A stretch of 39,986 nt of DNA from an uncultured Fibrobacter sp. (GCA_946414025.1 CAMKMX010000029.1:1-39986); one strand, 5' to 3'. Counted from the stretch's first letter, positions 24,988 through 34,346 are shown. The notes: generated from the sequence alone by a model not told the origin. Program-made: numbers and translations.

Positions 24988-25805
24988 TGGCCGAAGCCCG
25001 CGGTTTTAGCCTGTTGGAGCGATTCGAGCTCAAGTACCACATTCCTGTGGCATGGGCGGACCGTATCGGCGAATTCATTGCGCCCTATTGCGAAGAGGAT
25101 CATTACTCCCAGATTACGCCGGGACATTTCTACTGGATTACCAACCTGTACCTGGATTCGGACCGTTGGACGTTTTTGGGCTGGAAAAAGGCGAGGCTGC
25201 TGGACCGCTTCAACATGCGTATCCGCACCTATGGTGAACACCCGGCACAAGACGGAACTTTCCATTTTGAAAGTAAGCGGAAGGTAAAAGAGGTCTGTTA
25301 CAAGAGCCGTGCCACCATCAAGGGGATAAGCCCCGGCGAAGTCTGGAACATGAAGCCCGAAGATTGGCCCTGCAAGAGCGATACGGACCGCAAGTACCTG
25401 AAGGATTTTCTGTACAAGACCCACCTGCACAACGCCCACCCGAGACTTTTGACCCAGTACAAACGTCGGGCCTGGTTCGGGCTCCGGGAGGAATATTCCC
25501 GTGTGACTATCGATACGGGCATGCGTTTCCGTGAAGAGACGGGTTTTGACTATACGGTGGACCCCCACTACATGCATTCTACGGGGCTACCCCGCTTTTT
25601 CAAGCCGGGTTGCGACGCCGTGCTGGAATTGAAGTGCCCCTGTTCCCAGGTGCCCTTCTGGATGATTGACTTGATACGTTTCTTGAACCTGCAACGGGGC
25701 GGTTTTTCTAAATTCGGAAACGCTGCCGCGGAGTGGTCCAGGGTATATGAACATCCCAAGGATTTCAAGGACCCCTATTGGACAAGGCTCGCGGGAAATT
25801 TTTAA
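24987..25805 (+). CDS. VTC-domain (polyphosphate polymerase-like) protein
   Basis: 272 residues, almost entirely one VTC domain, the tunnel-fold catalytic domain that in yeast Vtc4 makes polyphosphate from ATP. Charged tunnel strands are recognisable: RFELKYHIP (12-20), NLYLDSD, NMRIRTYGEH, FHFESKRKVKEV, YKRRAWFG, RVTIDTGMRF and AVLELKCP. The pattern of Arg/Lys and Glu on alternate strand positions is what the fold needs to bind phosphate chains. There is no signal peptide or membrane helix, so it should act in the cytosol, perhaps docked to DUF4956. It starts inside the stop codon of the TolC-like gene (TAATG). Polyphosphate synthesis is inferred from the family. Confidence 0.83.
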   Translation: MAEARGFSLLERFELKYHIPVAWADRIGEFIAPYCEEDHYSQITPGHFYWITNLYLDSDRWTFLGWKKARLLDRFNMRIRTYGEHPAQDGTFHFESKRKVKEVCYKSRATIKGISPGEVWNMKPEDWPCKSDTDRKYLKDFLYKTHLHNAHPRLLTQYKRRAWFGLREEYSRVTIDTGMRFREETGFDYTVDPHYMHSTGLPRFFKPGCDAVLELKCPCSQVPFWMIDLIRFLNLQRGGFSKFGNAAAEWSRVYEHPKDFKDPYWTRLAGNF

Positions 25806-25836
25806 TGGCGGTGTGTCCGCAAAAAAGGGAGGCTCT

Positions 25837-27459
25837 ATGCTCTCGAAAAAATGGTCTATAGTAGCTGCGGTGGCAACTTTTGCCATGGCTGGTTTGTTTT
25901 CAGCTTGTTCCGACAGTTCTTCTAGTAGCGGTGACGACCCGAAAGGCGAAGACAGCGGCTACGACCAGAATTCTACGGAGGCGGGTGGCGCCTACGTGAT
26001 GATTACCGAAGTCATGTACAACGCTCCTGAAAATTCATCTCTCGAGTGGGTAGAACTGAAAATTATCGGCGGGTCTGCCATGAGCGACATGCAGTACTTT
26101 AACCTCCATCTGGACGGAGCGGTGACCTACTATTTCCCGGCGGAACCTCTGGATACCAACGAATACATCGTGGTGACCAACGACCCCGACCTGTTCAAAA
26201 AGACCTACAAGGATTTCAAAGGTCGTCTGTTTGGCCCCTGGGAAAAGGACGTAAAGACCGATTCCATTGCCAAGCTTTCTAACGAAGGCGATGTTATCGA
26301 CGTGAAGCTGACAGGCGCTGGCGACGTGAGCTGTTCCTTCAGCAAGGAACCGCCTTGGCCGAGCCTTGCCGACGGTAACGGCAGCAGCCTCGTGTTCGTG
26401 GGCGGAAACCCCAGCCAGGCCAGTGCCTGGGCCGCGAGCAAGAAGGAGTGGGGCAATCCCGGTGCCGCCGACGAATACGTGTCTCCCATTACGGTACGCC
26501 TGAACGAAATCCAGCCCTTTGTGCTTGAGGATGACGAGATGGGCTGGGTGGAACTTTACAATTCCGGCGACAAGGAAGTTGATGTGAGTGGCTGGATCTT
26601 TGAATCCAAGTATTTGAAAGAAACCAGGACCATTAAGAAGGGAACGGTCCCTGCCAAGGGCTATCTGGTACTCCCTGCCGATGACGAGTCCGTGTTCGGC
26701 GAAGAAATCATTTTGAATGCCAAGGGCGGTTCTTACTACTTGTACGAAACGGTGGGCGGCAAGAAGACCGGTGGTGAATCTAGCCTGCTTCTGGCGGCCA
26801 GTAACCTGAGTAGCGGTATCATAGATGTGAGTGACGGCTCTACGGCCCAGGGCGCCATGAAAAAGGCCACCAAGGAGGCAGCCAATGCGGCCCTGAAGGT
26901 GGGTCCCCTCTTTATCGACGAAATTTACTACCACCCCCTCGAAGGCGGTTCCGTGCCCTTTGAGTTCATGGAAATCGTGAACAAGGCCGATACGGCGGTG
27001 AACCTTTACGTGACCAAGTCCGCCAAGAGCAAGGGCTGGAAGGTAGAGGGCATCAACATGGAGTTCTCATCGGGAACCATCGTTCCCGCAGGTGGCAGGG
27101 TGCTGCTGCTTTCGGATTCCCTGGTGAAGGATACGGGCGCCATCCGCACCGATTACAAGATTGCAAGCGATGTGCTGATTTGTCTCTATAAGGGAAAACT
27201 CTCGAACCGCGGTGAAACGATTGCAATAAAGGAACCCTTCGAGTACGAAAATATTGAGCCTAGCGAAACCGACCCGGCTGCAAACTTTGCCCTTGTCCAA
27301 TGGTACTACGACTGGTCCGACGCCACGCTCTATTCCGATACCTGGAAGGGGCTGGAAGAGGCTGATGGTTACGGCAAGAGCCTGCAACGCACCGACTACT
27401 CTACCATGGGTTACGAGGCTTCTGCCTGGAAGGTCGCCGAACCCACTGTAGGAAAGTAG
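25837..27459 (+). CDS. Lipoprotein with three lamin-tail-like (LTD) domains
   Basis: 540 residues. MLSKKWSIVAAVATFAMAG then LFSAC is a lipoprotein signal with lipidated Cys (residue 24), followed by a Ser-rich linker. Three lamin-tail-type beta-sandwich starts are visible: MITEVMYNAPENSSLEWVEL, VRLNEIQPFVLEDDEMGWVE and LFIDEIYYHPLEGGSVPFEF. The C-terminal SLQRTDYSTMGYEASAWKVA, then EPTVGK, matches the end of LTD/CotH-type surface proteins. No CotH kinase domain is present. It is probably the outer-membrane or surface component of the DUF4956-VTC operon. The ATG at 25837 is preceded by GGGAGG; the longer in-frame start inside the VTC gene would bury the signal peptide. Confidence 0.8.
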   Translation: MLSKKWSIVAAVATFAMAGLFSACSDSSSSSGDDPKGEDSGYDQNSTEAGGAYVMITEVMYNAPENSSLEWVELKIIGGSAMSDMQYFNLHLDGAVTYYFPAEPLDTNEYIVVTNDPDLFKKTYKDFKGRLFGPWEKDVKTDSIAKLSNEGDVIDVKLTGAGDVSCSFSKEPPWPSLADGNGSSLVFVGGNPSQASAWAASKKEWGNPGAADEYVSPITVRLNEIQPFVLEDDEMGWVELYNSGDKEVDVSGWIFESKYLKETRTIKKGTVPAKGYLVLPADDESVFGEEIILNAKGGSYYLYETVGGKKTGGESSLLLAASNLSSGIIDVSDGSTAQGAMKKATKEAANAALKVGPLFIDEIYYHPLEGGSVPFEFMEIVNKADTAVNLYVTKSAKSKGWKVEGINMEFSSGTIVPAGGRVLLLSDSLVKDTGAIRTDYKIASDVLICLYKGKLSNRGETIAIKEPFEYENIEPSETDPAANFALVQWYYDWSDATLYSDTWKGLEEADGYGKSLQRTDYSTMGYEASAWKVAEPTVGK

Positions 27460-27460
27460 G

Positions 27461-28732
27461 CTAGGCGAACACGCTTTCGGCAGGCCGCATTCTGCCGTGA
27501 GTGTGGACCTTTTCGATTTCGTAATGGACTTTTTCTTCGTCCATTACCGTGCGTAGCTTGTCTATAAGACAATCGCCTTTGCTGCTTTGGCTGACGGATA
27601 GGTTGATCCTGTCGTTGAACGTGTTGCCGATGATTTCCATGTAGTGCATGCAGTCGGCGAAATGGTAAACCTCGTAGTTCTCCATGTATTGTTCCATTTC
27701 TCCGAAACTGTGGGCATTGGTGGCTTGGGAATACGAGATGCCCGCCGTCATGGCGTTGCAGCCTTCGTCGAAGGCCTTGGCCTGGGCTGCTAACGTTTCC
27801 GGGTGCTCCAGGAGAGCCTGGGTGGCACTGTTCATCTCGTTGCAGTTTTCTATGGCGTTGTCCTTGTCAGAGAGCAGGAACAGCTGGCCCTTGAAGGCGG
27901 TTTCTACTAGCTTGCGGTCTAGCTTGCCCATACGTTTGATGTCGTAGTTCAACTGCGGAATGATGATGCTCTTTCGGTCAGAGATGCTCTTGAACACGCC
28001 TCTCATGCTGACGGGGATGCGAAGCTTGATTATACCCTCGGATTTACCAAGAGCGAGCTCCATGGCCTTGGCTATAATGTAGGCCACCACGGTAAAGTTC
28101 GAGGTTTCGCTTTCAATGGAGTATTTCTTGATGTCCGGTAGCGAAAGGCTTATGCGGTAAACGGCCACCTTTTCTGGATTGGTCTCGTAGAATTCTGCGG
28201 GAATGTCCATGGCCGCACCAAAACTAGGCTTGTAAAAACTCTTGACGGCAGGATTCCCGTTGACTTGGAACATGTCCTCCATGGTGCGCCCGATGCTTTC
28301 GTCTGGCACATGGCCCACAGGAGTCATAAACATTACCCCTGTGCGCTCCAGGTATTGCCGGAGCACGGCGAACAGGAAACACAAGGTGCCGCCACCGTCG
28401 GTGAGCGCGTGTATGGCCGAAAAACTTATCTTTTTCCCGGTGTAGGCGATAACCCATGGAAAATGATTGTAATCGTCTCCGCCGTACACGATTTCCCTAT
28501 CCCAGTCGCATTCCTTGACAATGGGTTCCTTGGAATTTTCGACAAGGGCGTACAGCCCCTTTTCTTTGACGAGTCTTGTCTTGAAATGGGGGTGGTAGCT
28601 GAGGGCGGCGTTTACCGCCTCGCTCAGTATTTTACCATCTACAGGCTTTTTTAACGTTACTGTAAAACAGGGAAGTGTCGCCTTGTTGGCGGCATACATC
28701 TGTTCTGTGTAATTTAGGGTGTATTTGTACAT
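27461..28732 (-). CDS. Condensation/alcohol acetyltransferase-like protein
   Basis: 423 residues, soluble. The motif SAIHALTDGGGT contains HxxxDG (H108, D112, G113), the catalytic signature of CoA-dependent acyltransferases of the condensation, WS/DGAT and alcohol acetyltransferase superfamily. Two-lobe organisation is likely: N-terminal lobe ~1-170, C-terminal lobe with LRIPVSMRGVFKSISDRKSI, similar to the structural core of that superfamily. The acyl and acceptor substrates cannot be read. The start ATG overlaps the stop of the CoA-transferase gene by one base (TGATG), so the two are translated together. That suggests the transferase supplies or consumes the CoA thioester used here. Confidence 0.68.
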   Translation of the reverse strand: MYKYTLNYTEQMYAANKATLPCFTVTLKKPVDGKILSEAVNAALSYHPHFKTRLVKEKGLYALVENSKEPIVKECDWDREIVYGGDDYNHFPWVIAYTGKKISFSAIHALTDGGGTLCFLFAVLRQYLERTGVMFMTPVGHVPDESIGRTMEDMFQVNGNPAVKSFYKPSFGAAMDIPAEFYETNPEKVAVYRISLSLPDIKKYSIESETSNFTVVAYIIAKAMELALGKSEGIIKLRIPVSMRGVFKSISDRKSIIIPQLNYDIKRMGKLDRKLVETAFKGQLFLLSDKDNAIENCNEMNSATQALLEHPETLAAQAKAFDEGCNAMTAGISYSQATNAHSFGEMEQYMENYEVYHFADCMHYMEIIGNTFNDRINLSVSQSSKGDCLIDKLRTVMDEEKVHYEIEKVHTHGRMRPAESVFA

Positions 28733-30216
28733 CAGACGGATCCGTGGAACATCTGTGCCGCCTCCACACTGTAGGGGTAGGCTGGGTAGTCCGAAAGCAC
28801 AGAGGCTTTTCTTAGGTATTTTTCGAGAGCGGGCCGGAACTTGGGGTGGGCGCAGTTGTCAATGATGGCATGGGCGCGCTCAATGACGTTCAGACCGCGA
28901 AGGTCGGCGACGCCTTGTTCCGTCACAATCACCTGCACCGTCTTGCTGGTATGGTCGATATGGCTTACCAGCGGGACGATAGAAGAAATAGTTCCGTTTT
29001 TCGCGGTGGACTTGGTGATGAAAATGGAAAGACCGCCGTTCTGGCAGAAATCTCCGGAACCGCCCACGCCGTTCATGAGGCGGCTTCCGCCCACGTAGCT
29101 GGAGTTGGTGTTTCCGTAGAGGTCCGCTTCGATGATGGTGTTGATGGCAATCACGTTCAGGCGGCGAATCACTTCGGGGCTGTTGCTGATTTCCATGGGG
29201 CGAAGCACAATCTTGCCCTTCAGCGCATCCAGTTTTTCGAAGAAAGCCTTCATCTTTTCTTTGGACATGGTGATGGCGGTAGAAGAGGCCGCATCCACCT
29301 TGCCGCATTCAATCAGGTCCACCAGGGAATCCTGCATGACTTCAGAATAGACGGTCAGGTGCTCGAACTTGGATTTTTGCAGACCCGAGAGCACTGCGTT
29401 GGAGACGGCACCGATGCCCGCCTGGATAGGCGGCAGCGGATTGCAGAGCCTGCCCGCTTCCACGTCTTTTTCTAGGAAGCTGATCAGGTTCTCGCTCATC
29501 TTGTTGTAATCTTCGTCGCCGGCGGTTTCTGGGATGCCGCAGTCGGGAATTTCGCTTTGGACGATGGCCACAATCTTGGACGGGTCGCAAGGAATGTAGG
29601 GTGTGCCGATACGGTCAGCCACCTTGGTAAGCGGAATCGGTTTGGTGTTGGGAGCCAGTTCCGTCATGTAGATGTCGTGGATTCCCTTGATGTTTTCGGG
29701 AACGTAGGTGTTGATTTCTACAATCACCTTGTCGGCGCAGGCCACGTAGGCTTCGGACGCGCCCACGGAAGCCGTGGGAATGATGTTTCCGTTTTCGTCA
29801 ATGGAGCTGGCCTCTACCAGAGCCACGTCGATATGGTTCAGGTATCCGCTGCGGACCCATTTGGACATGAGGCTAAGGGGCAAATCCACGTACTTGACTT
29901 TGCCTTCGTTGATGGCGTTGCGCAAATCGGTATTTGTCTGGTAGGGCATTCTGCACTTGAGGGCTCCTGCCCGTGTCAAAAGTCCGTCGAAGTCATCGCC
30001 CAGGGAGGCACCTGAATATACGGTCAATTCCAGCTTTTCACCGCGGTGAGAACGCTCGGCAAGGGCCTTGGCGACTTCTTTTGGGTAACCTGAGAGGGTG
30101 AATCCGCTAACGCCGATGGTCATGCCCGGGGTAATGTAACTGGCGGCCTCGCTGCTGGAACGGATTTTTTCATGGAGTTCAGGACATTTGATTCTTTGTT
30201 TCAAAGTTTCGTACAT
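28732..30216 (-). CDS. Acetyl-CoA hydrolase/transferase family CoA-transferase
   Basis: 494 residues, the usual length for the family of succinyl-CoA:acetate CoA-transferases (Cat1/AarC type). Recognisable blocks are GMTIGVSGFTLSGYPKEVAK, PPIQAGIGAVSNAVLSGL, the YSEVMQD stretch holding the probable catalytic glutamate (E292), GGSRLMNGVGGSGDF and VTEQGVADLRGLN. The reaction swaps CoA between acyl-CoA and a free acid such as acetate or succinate, which fits mixed-acid fermentation. I took the ATG at 30216, which has AAAGGG 7 bases upstream, over the ATG at 30306. The segment between looks like a leader and carries no family sequence. It diverges from an exporter operon. Confidence 0.88.
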   Translation of the reverse strand: MYETLKQRIKCPELHEKIRSSSEAASYITPGMTIGVSGFTLSGYPKEVAKALAERSHRGEKLELTVYSGASLGDDFDGLLTRAGALKCRMPYQTNTDLRNAINEGKVKYVDLPLSLMSKWVRSGYLNHIDVALVEASSIDENGNIIPTASVGASEAYVACADKVIVEINTYVPENIKGIHDIYMTELAPNTKPIPLTKVADRIGTPYIPCDPSKIVAIVQSEIPDCGIPETAGDEDYNKMSENLISFLEKDVEAGRLCNPLPPIQAGIGAVSNAVLSGLQKSKFEHLTVYSEVMQDSLVDLIECGKVDAASSTAITMSKEKMKAFFEKLDALKGKIVLRPMEISNSPEVIRRLNVIAINTIIEADLYGNTNSSYVGGSRLMNGVGGSGDFCQNGGLSIFITKSTAKNGTISSIVPLVSHIDHTSKTVQVIVTEQGVADLRGLNVIERAHAIIDNCAHPKFRPALEKYLRKASVLSDYPAYPYSVEAAQMFHGSV

Positions 30217-30372
30217 GGGTAACCCTTTTTCCTTACAGTCTAGAAGATAGAAAATCTGCTTTCTGTTTGCTACCCTCCAGAGGAGCGATGGTGGAGTAAG
30301 TTTCATTTTTCTTATAATACATCAAATTCCGCGAAATTATTTTTTCGTAAGATTTATCAGTGTCTGTTTTTG

Positions 30373-30378
30373 TATCTT
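30373..30378 (+). promoter_or_regulatory. -7 box TATCTT of the exporter operon
   Basis: TGTATCTTTT ends 6 to 8 bases before the ATG at 30387, again without a Shine-Dalgarno. It lies downstream of the alternative start at 30360, so that start would be outside the transcript. Confidence 0.45.
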
Positions 30379-30386
30379 TTACAGTT

Positions 30387-31973
30387 ATGGGAAAGTGTTT
30401 TTTGTCAGTTCTTTTGGGGGCGGCGCTGGCGTGGTCGGCGCCTATCACCCTGCAAGACGCGCTTTCAATGGCCAAGTCCGGTAATGCGCAAATCAAGGCC
30501 GAAAAAGCCAAGGTGGACATGGCCGAAAGCGCCCAGGGCGAGGCCCGTTCCCGTTTTATGCCTACGGTAAGCCTGAGCGCAGGCGTTACGAGAATTAACG
30601 ACCCCATTTACATCGATTTAGGTGAAATTCAGCAGGCCCTGAGCGGTATTGCCGGCGGGCTATCTACGGTGGCTCCGGCTGCCGCCTATTCCAAGGCTTA
30701 CATAGACGCCTATAACCAGGCCAGTGCGGGGTATGCCCAGGCCTATAACGGAGCATTGGCTCAGGGGCTGTCCGAAGCCCAGGCAGATGCTTTCGCCAAA
30801 AGTAGGCTCGGAGGAACCGCCCAAGAAATCGCCCAGCAGAAGGCCGACGAGTATGCCGCCGCTACTCAACAGCAGATGGATGCGGCAAAATCCCAGATTG
30901 ACGATGCCGAATTCCGGATGAAGGTTCAGGACGAACTGTTCTTTAATGCTCGGCTTACAGCCATCTGGCCCATTTTTACGGGTCTCAAGATTTATTCTGC
31001 CTACGATGCCGCCAAGGAAAACGTAAACGCCAAGAAGGCCGCTTTTGACATGGCGCAAAATGCCATCTTGATGGACGTGGCCACCAAGTACTTTACCCTT
31101 AGGCTGGCCGAAGAACTGGCGGTGATGCGGGAGAACACCAAGAAGAATCTGGAAGAACACCTGGAGCGCTCCAAGAAGCTGGAGGCCAGCGGCCAGATCA
31201 GCAAGGCGGAAAGGCTCCGCGCCGAAGTGGCGCTGGCCGAAGCGGAAAACGCCTACGACGACGCCCTGCGGGACCAGTCCCTTGCCCGGATGGCTCTTGC
31301 AAGCCTGCTCCATACGGACACGAACATTACGGCGGTTACTCCGGTGGAAGCTCCGGAGAGTGTTCGGACCATGGAAGAAATCAAGCAGAAAGCCCGGGAA
31401 AACCATCCGGGACTGAGACAGCTCCGTACGGAGCGCAAGCGCAGCCAGGATGCGGTGAGTGCCGCCCGTGCGGACTATTTCCCGACGGTAGCGCTTTTTG
31501 CCTACAAGGAACTCTACACCAAGGACCTGACCATTCTGGAGCCGGAATGGGCCGTAGGTGCCAAGGCCCAGTGGGATTTGTTCAAGGGCGGCGAGACCCG
31601 CTCCAAGGTGGCAAACGCCAAAGCCATGGACCGCTCCCTGGCCAGTATGGAAGAGCAGACCTTGGACAATATCGGCCTTTTGGTAGAAAAGCGCTGGCGG
31701 GAGCTGGAGCATGCCAAGGGCCGTCTGGAAAGCCTGAAGAAAACCCGGGAGCTTGCGGATGAGGCCCTCCGCAGCCAGAAACTGGCTTACGAGTCCGGCC
31801 TTGCTACGGGCCTGGACGTGGTGGATGCAGAACTTGCGTTGTCGCGCCTCCAGGTGGCTGACTTGAAGGCCCATTACGATGCGGTCATCGCCTGGCTTGG
31901 CCTGTTGGAAGCCAGCGGCGAGGTGGAACAGGCGGGGGCCATGTTGAATAGCAAAACTGTGGGGAAGGAATAA
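30387..31973 (+). CDS. TolC-family outer-membrane efflux protein
   Basis: 528 residues. Signal peptide MGKCFLSVLLGAALAWSA, then the two OEP repeats typical of TolC, starting PITLQDALSMAKSGNAQIKA and, in the second half, AREN HPGLRQLRTERKRSQDAV. Between them is an Ala/Gln-rich insertion (~residues 75-175) with AYNQASAGYAQAYNGAL-like sequence that is longer than in ordinary TolC proteins. It would form the outer-membrane trimeric channel of the exporter encoded by the next three genes. The start was set from the -7 box. The stop TAA overlaps the next ATG by one base. Confidence 0.87.
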   Translation: MGKCFLSVLLGAALAWSAPITLQDALSMAKSGNAQIKAEKAKVDMAESAQGEARSRFMPTVSLSAGVTRINDPIYIDLGEIQQALSGIAGGLSTVAPAAAYSKAYIDAYNQASAGYAQAYNGALAQGLSEAQADAFAKSRLGGTAQEIAQQKADEYAAATQQQMDAAKSQIDDAEFRMKVQDELFFNARLTAIWPIFTGLKIYSAYDAAKENVNAKKAAFDMAQNAILMDVATKYFTLRLAEELAVMRENTKKNLEEHLERSKKLEASGQISKAERLRAEVALAEAENAYDDALRDQSLARMALASLLHTDTNITAVTPVEAPESVRTMEEIKQKARENHPGLRQLRTERKRSQDAVSAARADYFPTVALFAYKELYTKDLTILEPEWAVGAKAQWDLFKGGETRSKVANAKAMDRSLASMEEQTLDNIGLLVEKRWRELEHAKGRLESLKKTRELADEALRSQKLAYESGLATGLDVVDAELALSRLQVADLKAHYDAVIAWLGLLEASGEVEQAGAMLNSKTVGKE

Positions 31974-32971
31974 TGGACAAGATAAAGTTTGCAAGCAAGA
32001 TTTTTGCGATTGTCGTGCTAGTGGCCCTTATGGTGGCGGCTATTCTGCAACTTCAGGAATTTGCCACAAAGCCGAAGGACAAGTACTTGCAGGGCCAGAT
32101 GGAAGCCCGCCGCGTGTTGGTGGCAGGGAAAGTCCCCGGACGCATAGAAAAACTTTTGGTCCGTGAGGGTCAGACTGTCAAGAAGAACGCCTTGGTGGCG
32201 GTCATCAACAGCCCCGAAATCGAGGCCAAGAAAATGCAGGCCCAGGGGGCGCTGGGGGCGGCCAAGGCCCAGGCCAACAAGGCGAAAAATGGCGCCCGCT
32301 CCGAAGACGTGAAGGCCCTGAAGGCCATGGCGGCCCGTGCACAAGATGCCGCCAACCTGGCGAAGAACACCTACGAGCGGGTGCAGAAACTCTATAACGA
32401 AGGCGTGCTCCCGCTGCAGAAGCGGGACGAGGCCGAAACCCAGATGAAGGCCTCCCAGGGGGCTGCCGATGCGGCTCGGGCCCAGTACGAGATGGCCCTG
32501 GCAGGCGCCCGCGACGAAGACAAGGAGGCGGCAGAAGCCCTGGTGAAGCAAGCCGAAGGTGCCAACGCCGAGGTGAACGCCTATCTGGAAGAAACAAAAA
32601 TCAAGAGCCCCATCGCGGGCGAGGTCACCCTGAAGGTGGTGGAAGAAGGCGAGGTCGTGGGGGCGGGCATGCCGGTAATCGCCGTGACCGACCTGAAGGA
32701 CGCCTGGGCGGTGTTCCACCTGCGGGAAGATTTCTTGAAGAACGTGACCAAGGGCAAGACCTTTGTTCTGCCGGTACCGGCATTGAATGCTGCCGTGGAG
32801 ATGGAGGTGTCCTACATAGCCCCCGTTGGGGACTATGCCACCTGGAAAAGCTCCAAGGAAAGCGGCGGCTTTGACCTGAAGACTTTCGAAGTGCGCCTGC
32901 GCCCCACGGTAGAGGTGGAAAACCTGAGACCCGGCATGAGCGTGTTGTTCCCGCTGGAGCAATTGAAATAG
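31973..32971 (+). CDS. HlyD-family membrane fusion protein
   Basis: 332 residues. One N-terminal membrane helix (IFAIVVLVALMVAAILQL), a lipoyl half-motif (GKVPGRIEKLLVREGQTVK) and a helical hairpin (~85-190) with two sets of GAR(S/D)ED follow. The second lipoyl half (IKSPIAGEVTLKVVEEGEVV) and a beta-barrel come last. It closely resembles YbhG/YhiI-type adaptors that serve ABC-2 exporters. It starts within the stop codon of the TolC-like gene (TAATG), so the two are co-translated. After it there is a short GTCATTTCCGC dispersed repeat before the first permease. Confidence 0.88.
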   Translation: MDKIKFASKIFAIVVLVALMVAAILQLQEFATKPKDKYLQGQMEARRVLVAGKVPGRIEKLLVREGQTVKKNALVAVINSPEIEAKKMQAQGALGAAKAQANKAKNGARSEDVKALKAMAARAQDAANLAKNTYERVQKLYNEGVLPLQKRDEAETQMKASQGAADAARAQYEMALAGARDEDKEAAEALVKQAEGANAEVNAYLEETKIKSPIAGEVTLKVVEEGEVVGAGMPVIAVTDLKDAWAVFHLREDFLKNVTKGKTFVLPVPALNAAVEMEVSYIAPVGDYATWKSSKESGGFDLKTFEVRLRPTVEVENLRPGMSVLFPLEQLK

Positions 32972-32975
32972 CGTA

Positions 32976-33006
32976 ATTGTCATTTCCGCGAAGGCGGAAA
33001 TCTCCT
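32976..33006. repeat. Short dispersed hairpin repeat (GTCATTNCCGC type)
   Basis: GTCATTTCCGC-GAAG-GCGGAAAT forms a hairpin. It lies between adaptor and permease genes within the operon, just before the permease's ribosome-binding site. Related units occur at 37483, 35763 and 39505. Confidence 0.6.
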
Positions 33007-33023
33007 TGGTGTAGGAAATAAAA

Positions 33024-34346
33024 TTGTTCAGGGCGTTCATAGACACGGTCAAGAAGATTTATTTCAGTCCAAACATTGTCTTGTGGCTGGTCATCCTTCT
33101 TTTGCCCGTGGGAACTTCCATTTTTATGGTGGAGTTCTTTTCGGCTCGCATTATTCTGCACGTGCCCATCGGAATTGTCCGCCAGGACGCGTCCCTGCTA
33201 GCCGATAAATTGGAAAACGCCTTGCGGTCGGACCCCGTTCTGGATGTGGTCCAAGAGTGCAGCGACATCGGGGAATGCGAACATGCGGTAATCCGTGGAG
33301 ACCTGCAGGCCTTTCTCGTTATCCCGTACAATATGGAACGCCGCGCCCTTCGCCTCGAGACGCCTGTGATTCCCGTGTTTTCCAGCGGGCAGAACTACTT
33401 GACCAATTCCTTTGCCTTAAAAGAAATCCGTGCGGTGGTGACGAATGTGGGCGAAGGGCTCTTTACCGCAGGAATCGACAATCCTGTCCAGGTGGAGCTC
33501 CATTCCGTCGGCAATCTCGAAGGTAACTACCAGGGATTCTTGGGGCTGGGGCTGGTCAGTGCCATCTTCCATCTGGCGGCAATTCTTGGGGCGGTTTACG
33601 TGTTCAGTTTCCCCTTCAGGGACCATACGGTCCGCTGGATGATCGGGCGTGCCGGAAAATCCCGCGCCGTCCTTATGTGCGCGACCATGTTGCCCCTGAT
33701 TGTTGTCCAGTGGCTTGCCTTTATGGCGGTGTATGCCTACGCCCATAGCACGCTGACCCCCATGACCTTTAGGGAGTTCGTCTTGGTGTCGGCGGGCCAG
33801 CTGGCCATGATTCTGGCCTGCACCGGGGCGGGCGCGACCTTTGTGGGCATTACGGGAAACATGCGCATGGCAACAAGCGTGGCGGGTGTGATTGGCGGCC
33901 CTGCCTTTGCTTTTGCGGGGCAGACATTCCCCCTGATGGCCATGCCCTTTGTGGTGCGCTGTTTTGCCTACCTGTTGCCACTGACACACCTGCTCAAGGT
34001 CCAGTCCGCCATGTTGGTGGGCCCTGCCGGCAGCGCGCACGCTTGGGATAGTATCGTCACCCTTCTTTTTATGGGACTGTTCTGGCAGCTGCTGGCCACA
34101 AGACTTCTGTATGTGCGCTGGTTTGCCTCCAAGCGCAAGGAATTGAACTGGGTCCGACAGCACGGATCTGCGAAGGACAAGATTAAGGCTGCCCTGGGCG
34201 TGGTCGCCGACGATTTGAATCCTGCGAATTACGGAATCGGAAACAGACACGGGGCCCGAAATACGGAAAGGCTGCATCTGAACCTGATGAATCCGCAGAT
34301 GAATCGGGACGAAGAAAATCGACCGCCGGAGGTATCAGATGATTGA
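33024..34346 (+). CDS. ABC-2 type exporter permease (first of two)
   Basis: 440 residues. One N-terminal helix (~18-38), an extracytoplasmic domain (~40-165) and five to six further helices in the second half fit the ABC-2 permease family (YhhJ/YbhR type). The C-terminal ~65 residues are hydrophilic (WVRQHGSAKDKIKAALGVVA and on) and are longer than usual. The TTG start at 33024 has AGGA 8 bases upstream; the next in-frame ATG (33127) would remove the first helix. It overlaps the second permease by 8 bases. No ATP-binding subunit gene lies in this operon, so the energy source must be encoded elsewhere, or these are repurposed. Confidence 0.75.
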   Translation: MFRAFIDTVKKIYFSPNIVLWLVILLLPVGTSIFMVEFFSARIILHVPIGIVRQDASLLADKLENALRSDPVLDVVQECSDIGECEHAVIRGDLQAFLVIPYNMERRALRLETPVIPVFSSGQNYLTNSFALKEIRAVVTNVGEGLFTAGIDNPVQVELHSVGNLEGNYQGFLGLGLVSAIFHLAAILGAVYVFSFPFRDHTVRWMIGRAGKSRAVLMCATMLPLIVVQWLAFMAVYAYAHSTLTPMTFREFVLVSAGQLAMILACTGAGATFVGITGNMRMATSVAGVIGGPAFAFAGQTFPLMAMPFVVRCFAYLLPLTHLLKVQSAMLVGPAGSAHAWDSIVTLLFMGLFWQLLATRLLYVRWFASKRKELNWVRQHGSAKDKIKAALGVVADDLNPANYGIGNRHGARNTERLHLNLMNPQMNRDEENRPPEVSDD

